This document shows, one piece after another, positions 1 through 7,824 of a DNA stretch of 64,000 bases. Origin of the DNA: JAGWBJ01 sp034423015 (GTDB taxonomy: Bacteria > Chloroflexota > Dehalococcoidia > Lucifugimonadales > JAGWBF01); contig DAOUJG010000045.1 in the NCBI GenBank assembly GCA_034423015.1, positions 1 to 64,000 on the forward strand, written 5' to 3'. The notes under the pieces are model-generated. The model was not told where the DNA came from. It ran no database searches and saw only the letters and a list, made by a program, of their open reading frames with translations. How positions within the stretch are numbered: the first letter of the stretch is position 1; each line of letters begins with the position of its first letter. Both the position numbers and the translations under genes were made by a program.

Positions 1-2
1 TG

Positions 3-113
3 AAGGGGTATCGCCGCGTCTTCTCCCGCTTCGACAAACTGGATGCTCTGTTCACGGGGTTCATCCTGCTGGCACTCATCTATGACGCACTACGTAGTGT
101 GAACACGCCCTAG
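3..113 (+). mobile_element. C-terminal fragment of IS5-like transposase
   Basis: An open frame enters from the left edge and ends at a TAG at 111-113. Its last 36 residues include YRRVFSRFDKLD and end in LRSVNTP. This matches the usual C-terminus of IS5-family DDE transposases, with an arginine/lysine-rich helix followed by a hydrophobic helix. The DDE catalytic residues would lie outside the window. The stop overlaps the stop of the convergent amidohydrolase gene within a shared CTAG, so there is no room for a terminal inverted repeat immediately after the gene. It may be the end of an intact element with the repeat inside the neighbouring gene, or a remnant. The family call rests on pattern recognition only. 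Confidence 0.6.
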
Positions 114-1693
114 GCCTGCCACACGGTCCTTCCCCCCACCAGCGTCATCGCCACCCGGACATCCTTCAACGCATCGGTCTCCACGCGGGTCGGGTCCCGG
201 TCGAGCAGCACCAGGTCCGCCAGCTTCCCTGGAGCAATGGACCCGACCACGCTCTCCTGAAATCCGGCATACGCGCCGCCCCAGGTGTGCATGGCCAGCG
301 CGGCGGCGACGGTCATGCCCTGGGGTCCACCCGCGTCGAAGGGCGCTCCGCACCGGATGACACGGGACACGGCGGCGTATATGCTCAGCAGGGGGTCGGG
401 AGCCGCAACCGGCGCGTCGGAGCCGGCGGCCAGGGGTACCGAGGCTCGCCAAAGGGAGTCCAACGGGTACAGGTGCGGTCGCAGCCCCGACTCCGTCAGG
501 GACAGATACCGGTCGCCGTACAGGTGGGTGAACAGGGGCTGGGTCACCACCACGGCGCCGCTCCGCCGCACCTTGGCCAGGACCGCGGGGGGGCACTCGG
601 AGCAGTGCTCGATACGATGACGGGCATCGTGCCGGGGCCACCGCTCCTGCAGGTACGTGATCGTGTCCGCCGCGGCCTCCACCGCCTCACGCTCGACGGC
701 ATGGAACGCAAGCTGGTATCCCGCCCGGTGGGGGCCCGACGTCAGGTCGCGCAGCTCCTCGGCAGCGGGTAGCAGGGCCCCGGTGGCCATGCTCAGCACC
801 ACCTTCACGGCCCCCGTCCGCAGTCCGTCGTCCCCACACCCCGTCACCATCCCCGCTTCCTGGAACGACTCCCAGTGAGCAGCGCCGGCCATCATCACGA
901 CGCGGGGGGCCAGGCGCCCGCCGTCCCTCAGGTCCCCGACGGCCCGCCACCGGTCCAGGTTGTTGGCGGGGCTGGCGTCGTGAACGGTAGTCACGCCTCT
1001 GGACCGGAGCAGCCGGTCGGCCTCCCTGACGCCGTCCAGCAGGGCTTCATTCCGGGAAACACCGCCGGCCGGACCAGGGGAGGCCCGGCGCAGGCGGTCG
1101 GCCATCTCGAACAGGACTCCCGTGGGCTCTCCCGCGTCGTCCCGCTCGATCACTCCGTGGGGCGGGTCGGGCGTGTTACGCCCGATGCCCACCGCGTCGA
1201 GCCCTCGGCTGTTCAGCACCGATGCGTGCCCGGTGCGGTGGTCCAGGCGCACGGGATGACCGGTCGTCGCCCGGTCCAGGTCCAGCCGTGTCGGATGCCT
1301 CCCCTCGGCGAGGTAGAACTCGTCGTATCCGGACCCCCTGACCCACTCCCCCGGCGGGGTGGCCCCGGCCCGGACCTTCAGCAGGTCCACGATCCGGGAG
1401 ACGGACCCTGCGGCCTCGGCCCGGCAGTCCACGGCGCGTAGGCTGGAGGCCAACGCCAGCAGATGGCAGTGGGCGTCGACGAAGCCGGGCATAAGGGTCA
1501 TTCCCGCGCAGTCGACTGTCGTGGTGTCCGGACCCCGCAGGTCCTTCCACCCATCACCGCCGCCCAGGGCCAGGATGCGCCCGCCTGCCACCGCGACCCA
1601 GCTCTCCGGGGGCCGCGCATTCCCCATGGACAGCACCCGGGCGTTCGTCAGGAGGAGGTCGGCCTTGTCACTCCCCAATCCGTATGCGCGCAT
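110..1693 (-). CDS. Amidohydrolase family protein (YtcJ-like)
   Basis: Metal-dependent hydrolase of the amidohydrolase superfamily, YtcJ-like subgroup, with a predicted cytoplasmic TIM barrel. With the ATG at 1693 the protein has 527 residues, normal for the group. The metal-binding HxH appears as DAHCH at residues 73-77. Further ligands are likely in FHAVERE, RIEHCSE and the late SDAPVAAPDP loop. The C-terminus LVGGRTVWQA is the usual beta-sandwich end. The frame stays open upstream to 1804, but that extra sequence overlaps what is clearly the 3' end of the DUF5615 gene in another frame, so I chose 1693, preceded by a weak GGAAG. The substrate cannot be read from sequence; relatives are annotated as amidases or dehydratases on thin evidence. 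Confidence 0.85.
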   Translation of the reverse strand: MRAYGLGSDKADLLLTNARVLSMGNARPPESWVAVAGGRILALGGGDGWKDLRGPDTTTVDCAGMTLMPGFVDAHCHLLALASSLRAVDCRAEAAGSVSRIVDLLKVRAGATPPGEWVRGSGYDEFYLAEGRHPTRLDLDRATTGHPVRLDHRTGHASVLNSRGLDAVGIGRNTPDPPHGVIERDDAGEPTGVLFEMADRLRRASPGPAGGVSRNEALLDGVREADRLLRSRGVTTVHDASPANNLDRWRAVGDLRDGGRLAPRVVMMAGAAHWESFQEAGMVTGCGDDGLRTGAVKVVLSMATGALLPAAEELRDLTSGPHRAGYQLAFHAVEREAVEAAADTITYLQERWPRHDARHRIEHCSECPPAVLAKVRRSGAVVVTQPLFTHLYGDRYLSLTESGLRPHLYPLDSLWRASVPLAAGSDAPVAAPDPLLSIYAAVSRVIRCGAPFDAGGPQGMTVAAALAMHTWGGAYAGFQESVVGSIAPGKLADLVLLDRDPTRVETDALKDVRVAMTLVGGRTVWQA

Positions 1694-2020
1694 CTTCCAC
1701 AATCCACAGTTGCCCTTGTAGTGATGCTCCACCCAGTGAACCCAGAAGGCTTGCGCTGATCTCCAACAGATGCCTCCGTGCGTGGGTGCTAACGCGGAAG
1801 ACAACTATCCCTGGATAGCGCTGCGGCGATAGGCCCTGATATCGGCAAAGTCCGCGTCCAGCGTCACGAGGATGCGGTCTTCGCTGAGGCAAATGGCCAC
1901 TATCGCATCGTCATTCGCACCGGCCATCCCCTCGCCTAGCACCGTGGTTGCATCGTGCCCTGCCTCAGCAAAGAGCCTTGCCATTTCGCCGGGCAGGTTC
2001 TCGTCAAACTTGAACCGCAC
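1668..2020 (-). pseudogene. DUF5615 PIN-like toxin, frameshifted
   Basis: The first frame (2020 down to 1805) gives 71 residues with the DUF5615 hallmarks: the DENLP motif at residues 6-10 and LVTLDADFAD at 51-60. It then stops prematurely. The missing C-terminal part is intact in another frame down to a stop at 1668 and reads RYPGIVVFRV, ending LWIVEDARIRIG, typical for the family. Inserting one base after the codons for IRAY would give AYPPQRYPGIVV and a protein of about 117 residues, the family's normal size. So this is a one-base deletion, a sequencing error, or much less likely a programmed frameshift. It lies 8 bases after its DUF433 antitoxin. PIN-like proteins of this type are predicted RNases. 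Confidence 0.8.
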
Positions 2021-2028
2021 CGCGCCTT

Positions 2029-2256
2029 CTACTCGCCGAGAGGCAATACCCTCTCTTTGGCCAATTCGGCAGCGTAGAGCAGGGCCGCCTGGACAGCCTC
2101 GCGAGAGACGGTTGGATAGCTCTTCACGATCTCCTCAGCATCCAGCCCCGCTGCCAGGTTATCGAGAATGGTGACGACCATGACCCGAGTGCCTGCGATG
2201 CAAGCGGCGCCGTGGCATATCTCTGGATTGCTGGATATGTAGTCTTGCCAATTCAT
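2029..2256 (-). CDS. DUF433 antitoxin
   Basis: A 75-residue DUF433 protein with the family pattern NPEICHGAACIAGTRV near the N-terminus, followed by a helix-turn-helix-like region (ILDNLAAGLDAEEIVKSYP, then VSREAVQAALLYAAE). DUF433 proteins are usually encoded just upstream of DUF5615 PIN-like toxins and are regarded as their antitoxins and DNA-binding autoregulators. Here the toxin gene follows 8 bases later but carries a frameshift. The start is the ATG at 2256. A possible TAGGAT -10 lies about 15 bases upstream without a convincing -35. If the toxin is truly inactive, this antitoxin is left without a partner. Confidence 0.85.
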   Translation of the reverse strand: MNWQDYISSNPEICHGAACIAGTRVMVVTILDNLAAGLDAEEIVKSYPTVSREAVQAALLYAAELAKERVLPLGE

Positions 2257-2281
2257 GGTCGGCCCCTATCCTAAACGTCAT

Positions 2282-2587
2282 CTACCCTTCGGTCCCAACC
2301 TCTATGAACACCTTGACCGCGTGCCAGACGAACATCTCGGGGGTCATCCCCAGGTCCGCGGAGTGTTCCTGGACCAGCTTGGCCATGGGCCCGGTGAAGT
2401 GGGCGACCACCGCGTCTTCCCGCACGGCCCACGTAAGAAGATTGCGTAGCGTCTCCGGGTCAAGGGCCACGACTTGCTCGGCGCCGTCGGGTACGGACGT
2501 CCTGTGGATGAGGACCTGGCCGTTCTCGACCTCGGCCCAGGACCTGTGGTCGGCCGACGACTCGATCTGGAAGGTCCCCTTGGGCAT
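2282..2587 (-). CDS. Small protein of unknown function
   Basis: A 101-residue acidic protein that I do not recognise. The start is the ATG at 2587 because an excellent ribosome-binding site (AGGAGGA) lies 8 bases upstream; the open frame extends 21 codons further but without a better signal. The N-terminal half (FQIESSADHRSWAEVENGQV) could form beta strands. The C-terminal half has helical stretches ending in FVWHAVKVFIEV. No signal peptide or membrane segment is visible. It lies 25 bases upstream of the DUF433/DUF5615 pair on the same strand and downstream of lipA, so it may be co-transcribed with either. A third component of the toxin-antitoxin locus is possible but unsupported. Confidence 0.55.
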   Translation of the reverse strand: MPKGTFQIESSADHRSWAEVENGQVLIHRTSVPDGAEQVVALDPETLRNLLTWAVREDAVVAHFTGPMAKLVQEHSADLGMTPEMFVWHAVKVFIEVGTEG

Positions 2588-2677
2588 GGCTACGGTCCTC
2601 CTACCGGCCCGGAGCTCTCTCTGTAACGGGTTTACATAAGAGCGGGGCAATGTACCCCGGAAAGTGCCCCCACGCCC

Positions 2678-3631
2678 CTACAGTCCAGCCGCCGGAGTCG
2701 CGGTCGCCGCATCGTGCTGCTCGTCGGCGTGGTAGGAGGAGCGGACCAGGGGTCCCGAGGCCACGTGCTTGAACCCCAGCCCTTCGCCGATGGCCCTGAT
2801 ACGGTCGAACTCCTCGGGGCTGTAGAACCGGTCTACGGGGAGGTGCTTCTGCGACGGTCGCAGATACTGGCCCACCGTGAGCAGGTCGCAGCCTACGCCC
2901 CGCAGGTCCTCCATGGTCTCTACCAGCTCGTCCCACTCCTCCCCCATTCCAACGATGATCCCCGACTTGGTGGGCATCTCGGGGTCCATCTCCTTGACCG
3001 CCGCCAGCAGGTCCAGGGAGCGGCGGTAGTCGCCCCTGGGCCGGACCCTGGGAAACACCCGCCGGACGGACTCGATGTTGTGGTTCAACACGCTGGGACG
3101 GGCGCGGACCACGGTCTCCAGCGCGGGCATCGAGCCGTCGAAGTCGGGCACCAGCACCTCGACCCTGCAGCCGGGCACCAGGTCGTTGACGCGCCGTATG
3201 CAACGGGAGAAGATCAGCGCCCCGCCGTCGGCAAGGTCGTCCCGGTTCACCGACGTGATGACGCAGTAGCGGAGTCCCAGCTTCTGCACGGTCCGGGCCA
3301 GGCGTTCCGGCTCCATCACGTCGATGCCCATGGGAGTGCCGGTGGTTACCGCGCAGTAGCGGCATCGCCGCGTGCAGACGTCGCCGAGGACCATGAACGT
3401 GGCGGCCCGGCGCTCCCAGCACTCGCCGATGTTGGGACAGCGGGCCTCCTCGCACACCGTGTGGAGGCTGGAGTCCCTGAGCAGGCGCTTCAGGTCGATG
3501 TAGTTGGGTCCACCCGGCATGCGGACCTTCATCCAGTCTGGCAGCCGGCGCGCCGCGTTCGGTCCTTGCACCCGTTCCAACTTCGTCCCCCGTTCATTCA
3601 CGGGACTCTCAGTGCCCGCACGGTCGTTCAC
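2678..3631 (-). CDS. lipA: Lipoyl synthase
   Basis: Radical-SAM enzyme that inserts two sulfurs into protein-bound octanoyl groups to make lipoate. Both iron-sulfur sites are visible: the auxiliary cluster as CEEARCPNIGEC (cysteines near 60, 65 and 71) and the SAM cluster as CTRRCRYC (near 86, 90 and 93). The C-terminal RSSYHA supplies the conserved serine. I chose the GTG at 3631, which overlaps the gmk stop as GTGA, typical of coupled translation. An ATG at 3661 would add ten residues and overlap gmk further. Length of about 317 residues is normal. The likely substrate is the E2 subunit encoded at 11675; lipB lies at 12992. It belongs to the aroA-gmk-lipA run. Confidence 0.95.
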   Translation of the reverse strand: MNDRAGTESPVNERGTKLERVQGPNAARRLPDWMKVRMPGGPNYIDLKRLLRDSSLHTVCEEARCPNIGECWERRAATFMVLGDVCTRRCRYCAVTTGTPMGIDVMEPERLARTVQKLGLRYCVITSVNRDDLADGGALIFSRCIRRVNDLVPGCRVEVLVPDFDGSMPALETVVRARPSVLNHNIESVRRVFPRVRPRGDYRRSLDLLAAVKEMDPEMPTKSGIIVGMGEEWDELVETMEDLRGVGCDLLTVGQYLRPSQKHLPVDRFYSPEEFDRIRAIGEGLGFKHVASGPLVRSSYHADEQHDAATATPAAGL

Positions 3632-4254
3632 ATCGACACCCGCCGCGGCGGTATGCGGCACTTCTCGGCACGTATGATGGCCTCTATCGCCGCCACTGTC
3701 TCCTCCAGGCAGCCGTCGCGGTTCACCACCCGGTAGTCGAAGGCCGGCAGGCTCGCCATCTCCTGGATGGCGATGTCGGTGCGAAGCCTGAGGTCTCGCC
3801 CCGTTTCCGTGGCCCTTGCCTGCAGCCGCTGCTCCAGCTCGGCCATCGAACCTGGGACCAGAAAGATGAAAACGGCCTCGGGCGCCAGGGCCTTGATGGA
3901 TGCCGCCCCCTGCACGTCCACCTTCAGGATGACGTCCCTGCCGGCGGCCATCGCCTCGCGCACCTGGCTCTTGGGAGAACCGTACCGGTTGCCGTAGACC
4001 TCCGCGTGCTCCAGGAACTCTCCGTCCGCTACCATCCCCTCGAACGTCTCCACGTCGACGAACAGGTAGTCAACCCCGTCCGTTTCGCCGGGGCGCTTCG
4101 CGCGGGTGGTGGCGGTCACCAGGACGCTCCACGGGTGGTCGAGGCGGCGGACCTCGTTGAGGGTAGCGTCCTTCCCGACACCCGACGGACCGGAGAGGAC
4201 TATCAACAGTGGATGCTGGGGCGGATCCAGGCATGGAGGCTGGGGACCGCTCAC
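3628..4254 (-). CDS. gmk: Guanylate kinase
   Basis: Phosphorylates GMP to GDP with ATP in the cytoplasm. The P-loop GPSGVGKD is at residues 22-29, followed by the GMP-binding TTRAKRPGETDGVDYLFV and the lid region YGSPKSQVREAMAAGRDVIL. At 208 residues it is standard length, with a roughly 12-residue proline-rich N-terminal extension. The ATG at 4254 overlaps the stop of aroA (ATGA), and its own stop overlaps the lipA GTG, so these three genes are translationally coupled. Together with guaA and the purine cluster at 35-43 kb it covers GMP formation and phosphorylation. Identification is secure. Confidence 0.95.
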   Translation of the reverse strand: MSGPQPPCLDPPQHPLLIVLSGPSGVGKDATLNEVRRLDHPWSVLVTATTRAKRPGETDGVDYLFVDVETFEGMVADGEFLEHAEVYGNRYGSPKSQVREAMAAGRDVILKVDVQGAASIKALAPEAVFIFLVPGSMAELEQRLQARATETGRDLRLRTDIAIQEMASLPAFDYRVVNRDGCLEETVAAIEAIIRAEKCRIPPRRVSM

Positions 4255-5573
4255 GTCGCCGTCTCCATTGCGGGCGCGGAGACCTCGGCTTCGCCGCTCA
4301 GCCCCCTCAGGTGCTCCCAGAACTGGGGGTATGAGACGTCGGCGGCCTCGGCTCCCTCCACGACAGTGTCTCCCTGGGAGACCAGCCCCGCGACGGCCAG
4401 GGCCATGGCCAGGCGGTGGTCTCCGTGGCTCCGGCCAGCGTTCCCGGTGAGCCGGCCGGTGCCGTGCACCACCATGCCGTCGGGCCGCTCCTCGATGCTG
4501 GCGCCCAGCGCCGAGAGCTCCCGCACCGTGGTGGCGATGCGGTCGGACTCCTTGACTCTCAGCTCCTGGGCGTCCCTGATATTGGTGGTCCCGCGGGCGA
4601 AGCAGGCGGCCACGGCCAGGACCGGGAGCTCGTCGATGATCAGCGGGACCATGTCGCCATCCACGTCGAGGGAGCTGAGCTCGCTGGACTCGACCACGAG
4701 ATCGGCCACCGGCTCCCCTCCCTCCGTGCGGGGGTTACGCTGAGTGATCCGGGCCCCCATGGCCTCCAGGGCCGTGAGTATGCCCGTGCGGGTCGGGTTG
4801 ACTCCCACTCCGGACACGGTCAAGCGGGCGTTGGGGTGACAGAGGGCCGCCACAATCCAGAAGGCGGCGCTGCTGATGTCGCCAGGCACGTGGACATCGA
4901 CGGCCTCCAGCAATGCCGGCTCCATCTCCAGCGTCAGGCCGTCAAGGCGTATATGGCCGCCCATGGCGTCGACCATGCGCTCCGTGTGGTCCCGGGAGCG
5001 GGCGGGCTGGTGGAGCACCGTCTTTCCCTCGGCCGCCAGGCCCGCGAGCATTATGGCAGACTTCACCTGCGCGCTGGCCACCGGCATCGTGTACTCGATG
5101 CCCCGAAGGGAACCGCCCCGGATGGCCAGGGGAGCCAGCGTGTCGTTTGCGCGCCCCAGGATACGGGCGCCCATGAGCTTCAGGGGCTCTACGACTCTCC
5201 CCATGGGACGGGAGCGAAGGGACCCGTCTCCGGTCAACACGGAGAAGAGGGGCTGCCCGGACAGAAGGCCGGACAGGAGACGCATGGACGTGCCGCTGTT
5301 CCCGGCGTCGAGGACGGCCTTCGGCTCCGCGAGAGTCCCGGAAGGGCCCTGGACAACCCACGAGCCGTCGCTCTGGCCGGCCGTGATCTCCACGCCCAGG
5401 GACCTGAGGCAAGCCATGGTGGACACCACGTCGGCCCCGCTGGACAGTCCGGAGACCTCGGCGCGGCCGCGGGCGACGGAGTTGAGCAGGAGCGCGCGGT
5501 GGGAGACCGACTTGTCTCCCGGGGGGGTGACGACGCCCTCGAGGACCGGAGGGCTACTGATTACCCGGCGCAC
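4251..5573 (-). CDS. aroA: 3-phosphoshikimate 1-carboxyvinyltransferase (EPSP synthase)
   Basis: Transfers the enolpyruvyl group of phosphoenolpyruvate to shikimate-3-phosphate, the sixth step of the shikimate pathway. Visible landmarks are GDKSVSHRAL near residues 19-28 (PEP/S3P-binding Lys and Arg), the DAGNSGTSMRLLSG loop near 90, and KESDRI near 340 with the catalytic-region Glu and Asp. At 440 residues it is a normal two-lobe enzyme. The glycine-rich loop reads GNSGTS, so the glyphosate class cannot be assigned with confidence. Prephenate dehydrogenase lies 16 bases upstream and gmk overlaps downstream, giving an aromatic amino acid unit within a housekeeping operon. Confidence 0.95.
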   Translation of the reverse strand: MRRVISSPPVLEGVVTPPGDKSVSHRALLLNSVARGRAEVSGLSSGADVVSTMACLRSLGVEITAGQSDGSWVVQGPSGTLAEPKAVLDAGNSGTSMRLLSGLLSGQPLFSVLTGDGSLRSRPMGRVVEPLKLMGARILGRANDTLAPLAIRGGSLRGIEYTMPVASAQVKSAIMLAGLAAEGKTVLHQPARSRDHTERMVDAMGGHIRLDGLTLEMEPALLEAVDVHVPGDISSAAFWIVAALCHPNARLTVSGVGVNPTRTGILTALEAMGARITQRNPRTEGGEPVADLVVESSELSSLDVDGDMVPLIIDELPVLAVAACFARGTTNIRDAQELRVKESDRIATTVRELSALGASIEERPDGMVVHGTGRLTGNAGRSHGDHRLAMALAVAGLVSQGDTVVEGAEAADVSYPQFWEHLRGLSGEAEVSAPAMETAT

Positions 5574-5589
5574 CTTACCCGTTCTCCGC

Positions 5590-6597
5590 CTAGTCCCTGG
5601 ACCTTTTGCCTTTGCCCAAGTCCCTCAGCCGGCGGGCCTGGCGCTCCCCGACGAAGAGGGACATCATACCCTCGGTGGCGGTGGGAAGACGCTCCCGGTG
5701 GGCGTTGGCCTTGGCCACCGACTCGGGCGTGACCAGATCGTTGAGCCAGCTTATCCTCTTGTCCCAGGCGTCTCCCAAGAGCCGGTCCAACTCCGCTCGG
5801 GAGTCGTCGCCGTCGTCGGATACCAGACCGCGTATCGCGTAGAGCTCCTGGATGAAGGCGTCGATCCAGTGGACTATGGCGCCGTCGTTGGCGCCAAGTA
5901 CCTCCTCGGCCCTGACCTCGGAGCCCGACGGGTCCGTAACGCTCCTGTAGCGGTCCGAGGCCATCTTGGCTATGTCGTCCCAGGACGGACTGGTAGACGT
6001 GCACCTGAGCAGGGCGGCTGAGAGCAGCACGGGCAGGTGGTTGACGGCCGCCACGAAGCTGTCGTGCTCCGCCACGTCCATGTAGTAGGGCTTGGCGCCG
6101 ATCAGGCGTATCATGTCGGTCAGGTCCTTGACGTCCTTCTCGTCCGCGGACTTGGCTGGCAGGATCGCGTAGGGGCGGTCCTGGAAGAGCTTGGCGCGCG
6201 GTCCCCCGGCACGGTCGGCGTTACCTCCCAGCATCGGATGTCCGCCGATGAAGCTGACGCGCTTGGGAAGCAGCTCCTCGGCCCATGCCAGCACAGGCCT
6301 CTTGGAGTCGCCCGTATCGGTGACCACGCACCCGTCTTTCAAGCGGTAGGATATGGTCTCCATGACGTCCCGCACGGCGCTGGAGGGAGTGGTAATGATC
6401 ACCAGGTCCGCGTCCTCGGCGGCACCGGCGAGCCGCCCCACGGTGCGGTCGATGGCCCCGGCCTTCTGGGCCTTCGGCGGGCGGTCCCTCTCCTTGTCGG
6501 TCCCGACGACCTCCAGGCCGGATATCCCGGCCTGCTTCAACGCCATCCCCAGGGAGGTGCCGATGAAACCGAGCCCGATTATGCCTACCTTGATCAC
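5590..6597 (-). CDS. tyrA: Prephenate dehydrogenase
   Basis: NAD(P)-dependent oxidative decarboxylation of prephenate (or arogenate) towards tyrosine. The Rossmann motif GLGFIG is at residues 8-13 and is followed by VVGTDKERD. The family signature GGHPMLG near 120 holds the catalytic-region histidine, and the helical C-terminal dimerisation domain with AVNHLPVLLSAAL is present. At 335 residues it is a monofunctional enzyme without a fused chorismate mutase or ACT domain. The start is a GTG at 6597, preceded by a strong GGAGGGAG ribosome-binding site that directly abuts a tandem repeat. aroA follows 16 bases downstream, so the two aromatic steps are probably co-transcribed. Confidence 0.92.
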   Translation of the reverse strand: MIKVGIIGLGFIGTSLGMALKQAGISGLEVVGTDKERDRPPKAQKAGAIDRTVGRLAGAAEDADLVIITTPSSAVRDVMETISYRLKDGCVVTDTGDSKRPVLAWAEELLPKRVSFIGGHPMLGGNADRAGGPRAKLFQDRPYAILPAKSADEKDVKDLTDMIRLIGAKPYYMDVAEHDSFVAAVNHLPVLLSAALLRCTSTSPSWDDIAKMASDRYRSVTDPSGSEVRAEEVLGANDGAIVHWIDAFIQELYAIRGLVSDDGDDSRAELDRLLGDAWDKRISWLNDLVTPESVAKANAHRERLPTATEGMMSLFVGERQARRLRDLGKGKRSRD

Positions 6598-6607
6598 GGT
6601 CTCCCTC

Positions 6608-6650
6608 CTAAGTCCACTGAGGACGCCCCCGGGCTAAGTCCGATGAGGAC
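6608..6650. repeat. Imperfect tandem duplication upstream of tyrA
   Basis: Two 17-base units (CTAAGTCC.CTGAGGAC and a near copy) lie at 6608-6624 and 6634-6650 with a 26-base period. They sit directly upstream of the tyrA ribosome-binding site on the minus strand. The units differ at two positions and are followed by similar C/G-rich spacers. Function is unknown; similar short duplications recur elsewhere in this window. Confidence 0.75.
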
Positions 6651-6685
6651 GGCCCCAGGTTACGGCCGGGGTGGCGCTGGCCCTA

Positions 6686-7468
6686 CTAGAAGTCCTCGTC
6701 GTCATCTTCTCCATGGGAGCTCGCCGGAGCCGCGTAGGAGTCCCGGGGCTGTATTGCGCCCGCCTTCCTGCCCCGGTTTCGCTGGCGGCGAGAGAGGGAC
6801 ATCAGCCTGTCCTTGAGACCCCTCATCTCCTTGGTGGACGCCGCGGTGGCGTCCACCACCAGCCCGTCCACGCCCATCTCTTTCAACCCCTCCAGCTCGC
6901 CGCTGCTCAGGTCTACCGGCGCCTCCAGCAGGAAGTACTTGCTGAAGGAACCCCTTACGGCCCCGATGGCCAGCAGGTGCCGGATGGTCATGGGAGGCCC
7001 CACCGAATCCAGAGCCAGGAGGACCGCGTCCACTGGCAGGTCCTCGATTGCCCTGAGCGCCTGCTCGTCCATGTCCTGGGACACGCAGAGAATGTACGCA
7101 GCGTCCTCGTCGCTGAGGGCGCCGACCTGGGCCCCGTCGGGCCCGAAGGCCAGGAAGTCGCAGCCCTTCTCCCGGAGACCGGTGACAGCATCTCCCGTCA
7201 ACGCCGACGCTCGGACTCCCCAGGGCACGTCCTTCAGCGCTTCGGCCACGTTCTTGGGGACGCCGTCCGGGTCCTCTCCCGGGACCAGGGCCCCATCCGC
7301 GCCTATCTTGGAGAGGGTCGCCGCCGCCTGGGCGGACCTCTTGCCCGAGGACAGGTCTCCCACAAGAAGCATGCCGGGGAGCTTCTCGGTCCTGCCCCCG
7401 GCGCCAAAGCCCATGGTGGTGGTTGGTCCGCGGCTCAACCTGTCCAGTCTGTCCAAAAACTTGCTCAT
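6686..7468 (-). CDS. Uncharacterised protein, TIM-barrel-like
   Basis: A 260-residue cytoplasmic protein that I cannot assign to a named family. It reads as alternating strands and helices: PGMLLVGDLSSGKRSAQAAA, GADGALVPGED, CDFLAFGPDGAQ, VDAVLLALD and GVDGLVVDATAA. This suggests an incomplete or modified beta/alpha barrel, with glycine/aspartate loops that could bind a phosphate. No known catalytic motif is evident. The C-terminus is a basic stretch (RRQRNRGRK) followed by an acidic end (GEDDDEDF), a tail perhaps mediating interactions. It is the first gene of the minus-strand housekeeping run, about 90 bases upstream of tyrA, and has its own possible extended -10 promoter at 7515-7523. Confidence 0.7.
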   Translation of the reverse strand: MSKFLDRLDRLSRGPTTTMGFGAGGRTEKLPGMLLVGDLSSGKRSAQAAATLSKIGADGALVPGEDPDGVPKNVAEALKDVPWGVRASALTGDAVTGLREKGCDFLAFGPDGAQVGALSDEDAAYILCVSQDMDEQALRAIEDLPVDAVLLALDSVGPPMTIRHLLAIGAVRGSFSKYFLLEAPVDLSSGELEGLKEMGVDGLVVDATAASTKEMRGLKDRLMSLSRRQRNRGRKAGAIQPRDSYAAPASSHGEDDDEDF

Positions 7469-7514
7469 CTACCCCTCTAGCGTCGGTACCGGATTTCGTC
7501 GCCTGGTCCCATAC

Positions 7515-7523
7515 ATGATATCA
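7515..7523 (-). promoter_or_regulatory. Possible extended -10 promoter for the 7468 gene
   Basis: Read on the minus strand this is TGATATCAT, a TGn extension followed by TATCAT, about 47 bases upstream of the start codon at 7468. No good -35 is visible at 17 bases. The overall strength is uncertain. Confidence 0.4.
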
Positions 7524-7592
7524 CCGCCCGAAGGTCGAGGCCAGCGACGGCACGGTTGATTTCAGCGCTCCCCCTCTCAAGGGCGCCTCGAT

Positions 7593-7621
7593 TTGACACC
7601 GGGTGGGCCCGAATCTACAAT
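7593..7621 (+). promoter_or_regulatory. Sigma70-type promoter upstream of the amidase operon
   Basis: A perfect TTGACA at 7593-7598, a spacer of exactly 17 bases, then TACAAT at 7616-7621 (one mismatch to consensus). Transcription would start near 7628, leaving an untranslated leader of about 195 bases before the start codon at 7825. A second -10-like TATACT at 7656-7661 lacks a good -35. Confidence 0.8.
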
Positions 7622-7670
7622 GGCCTCGCCGCGCCCGTGGGGCTACTATGTGCGTTATACTGCCCACACG

Positions 7671-7685
7671 GGAGCGGACCGCTCC
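7671..7685. promoter_or_regulatory. 15-base dyad in the leader of the amidase operon
   Basis: GGAGCGG-A-CCGCTCC is a perfect 7-base inverted repeat around a single central base, located just downstream of the promoter region. It could be a repressor operator, or a structural element in the roughly 195-base leader. The rest of 7469-7824 holds no credible gene and no riboswitch that I recognise. Confidence 0.5.
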
Positions 7686-7824
7686 TGGGGTCTGTCAGGG
7701 GCACCCCGGCGGTTGACAAGCGGCAGCCTCATCACCTCTCCAGAGCTCACACCGTCAGGGCTCAGCAAGGGGTCCCGGCCTTTCTACGCGGAGTGGCCGG
7801 GGCAGTGATTAGGAGGAAACGGGT

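Noticed and set aside
1694..1804. N-terminal extension of the amidohydrolase to 1804
   Set aside because: Those codons overlap the conserved 3' end of the DUF5615 gene, whose frame fits better; the extension shows no family similarity.
2714..3736. A 340-codon plus-strand frame opposite lipA
   Set aside because: lipA has both iron-sulfur motifs in the other strand; the opposing translation is His/Gly/Val-rich without structure.
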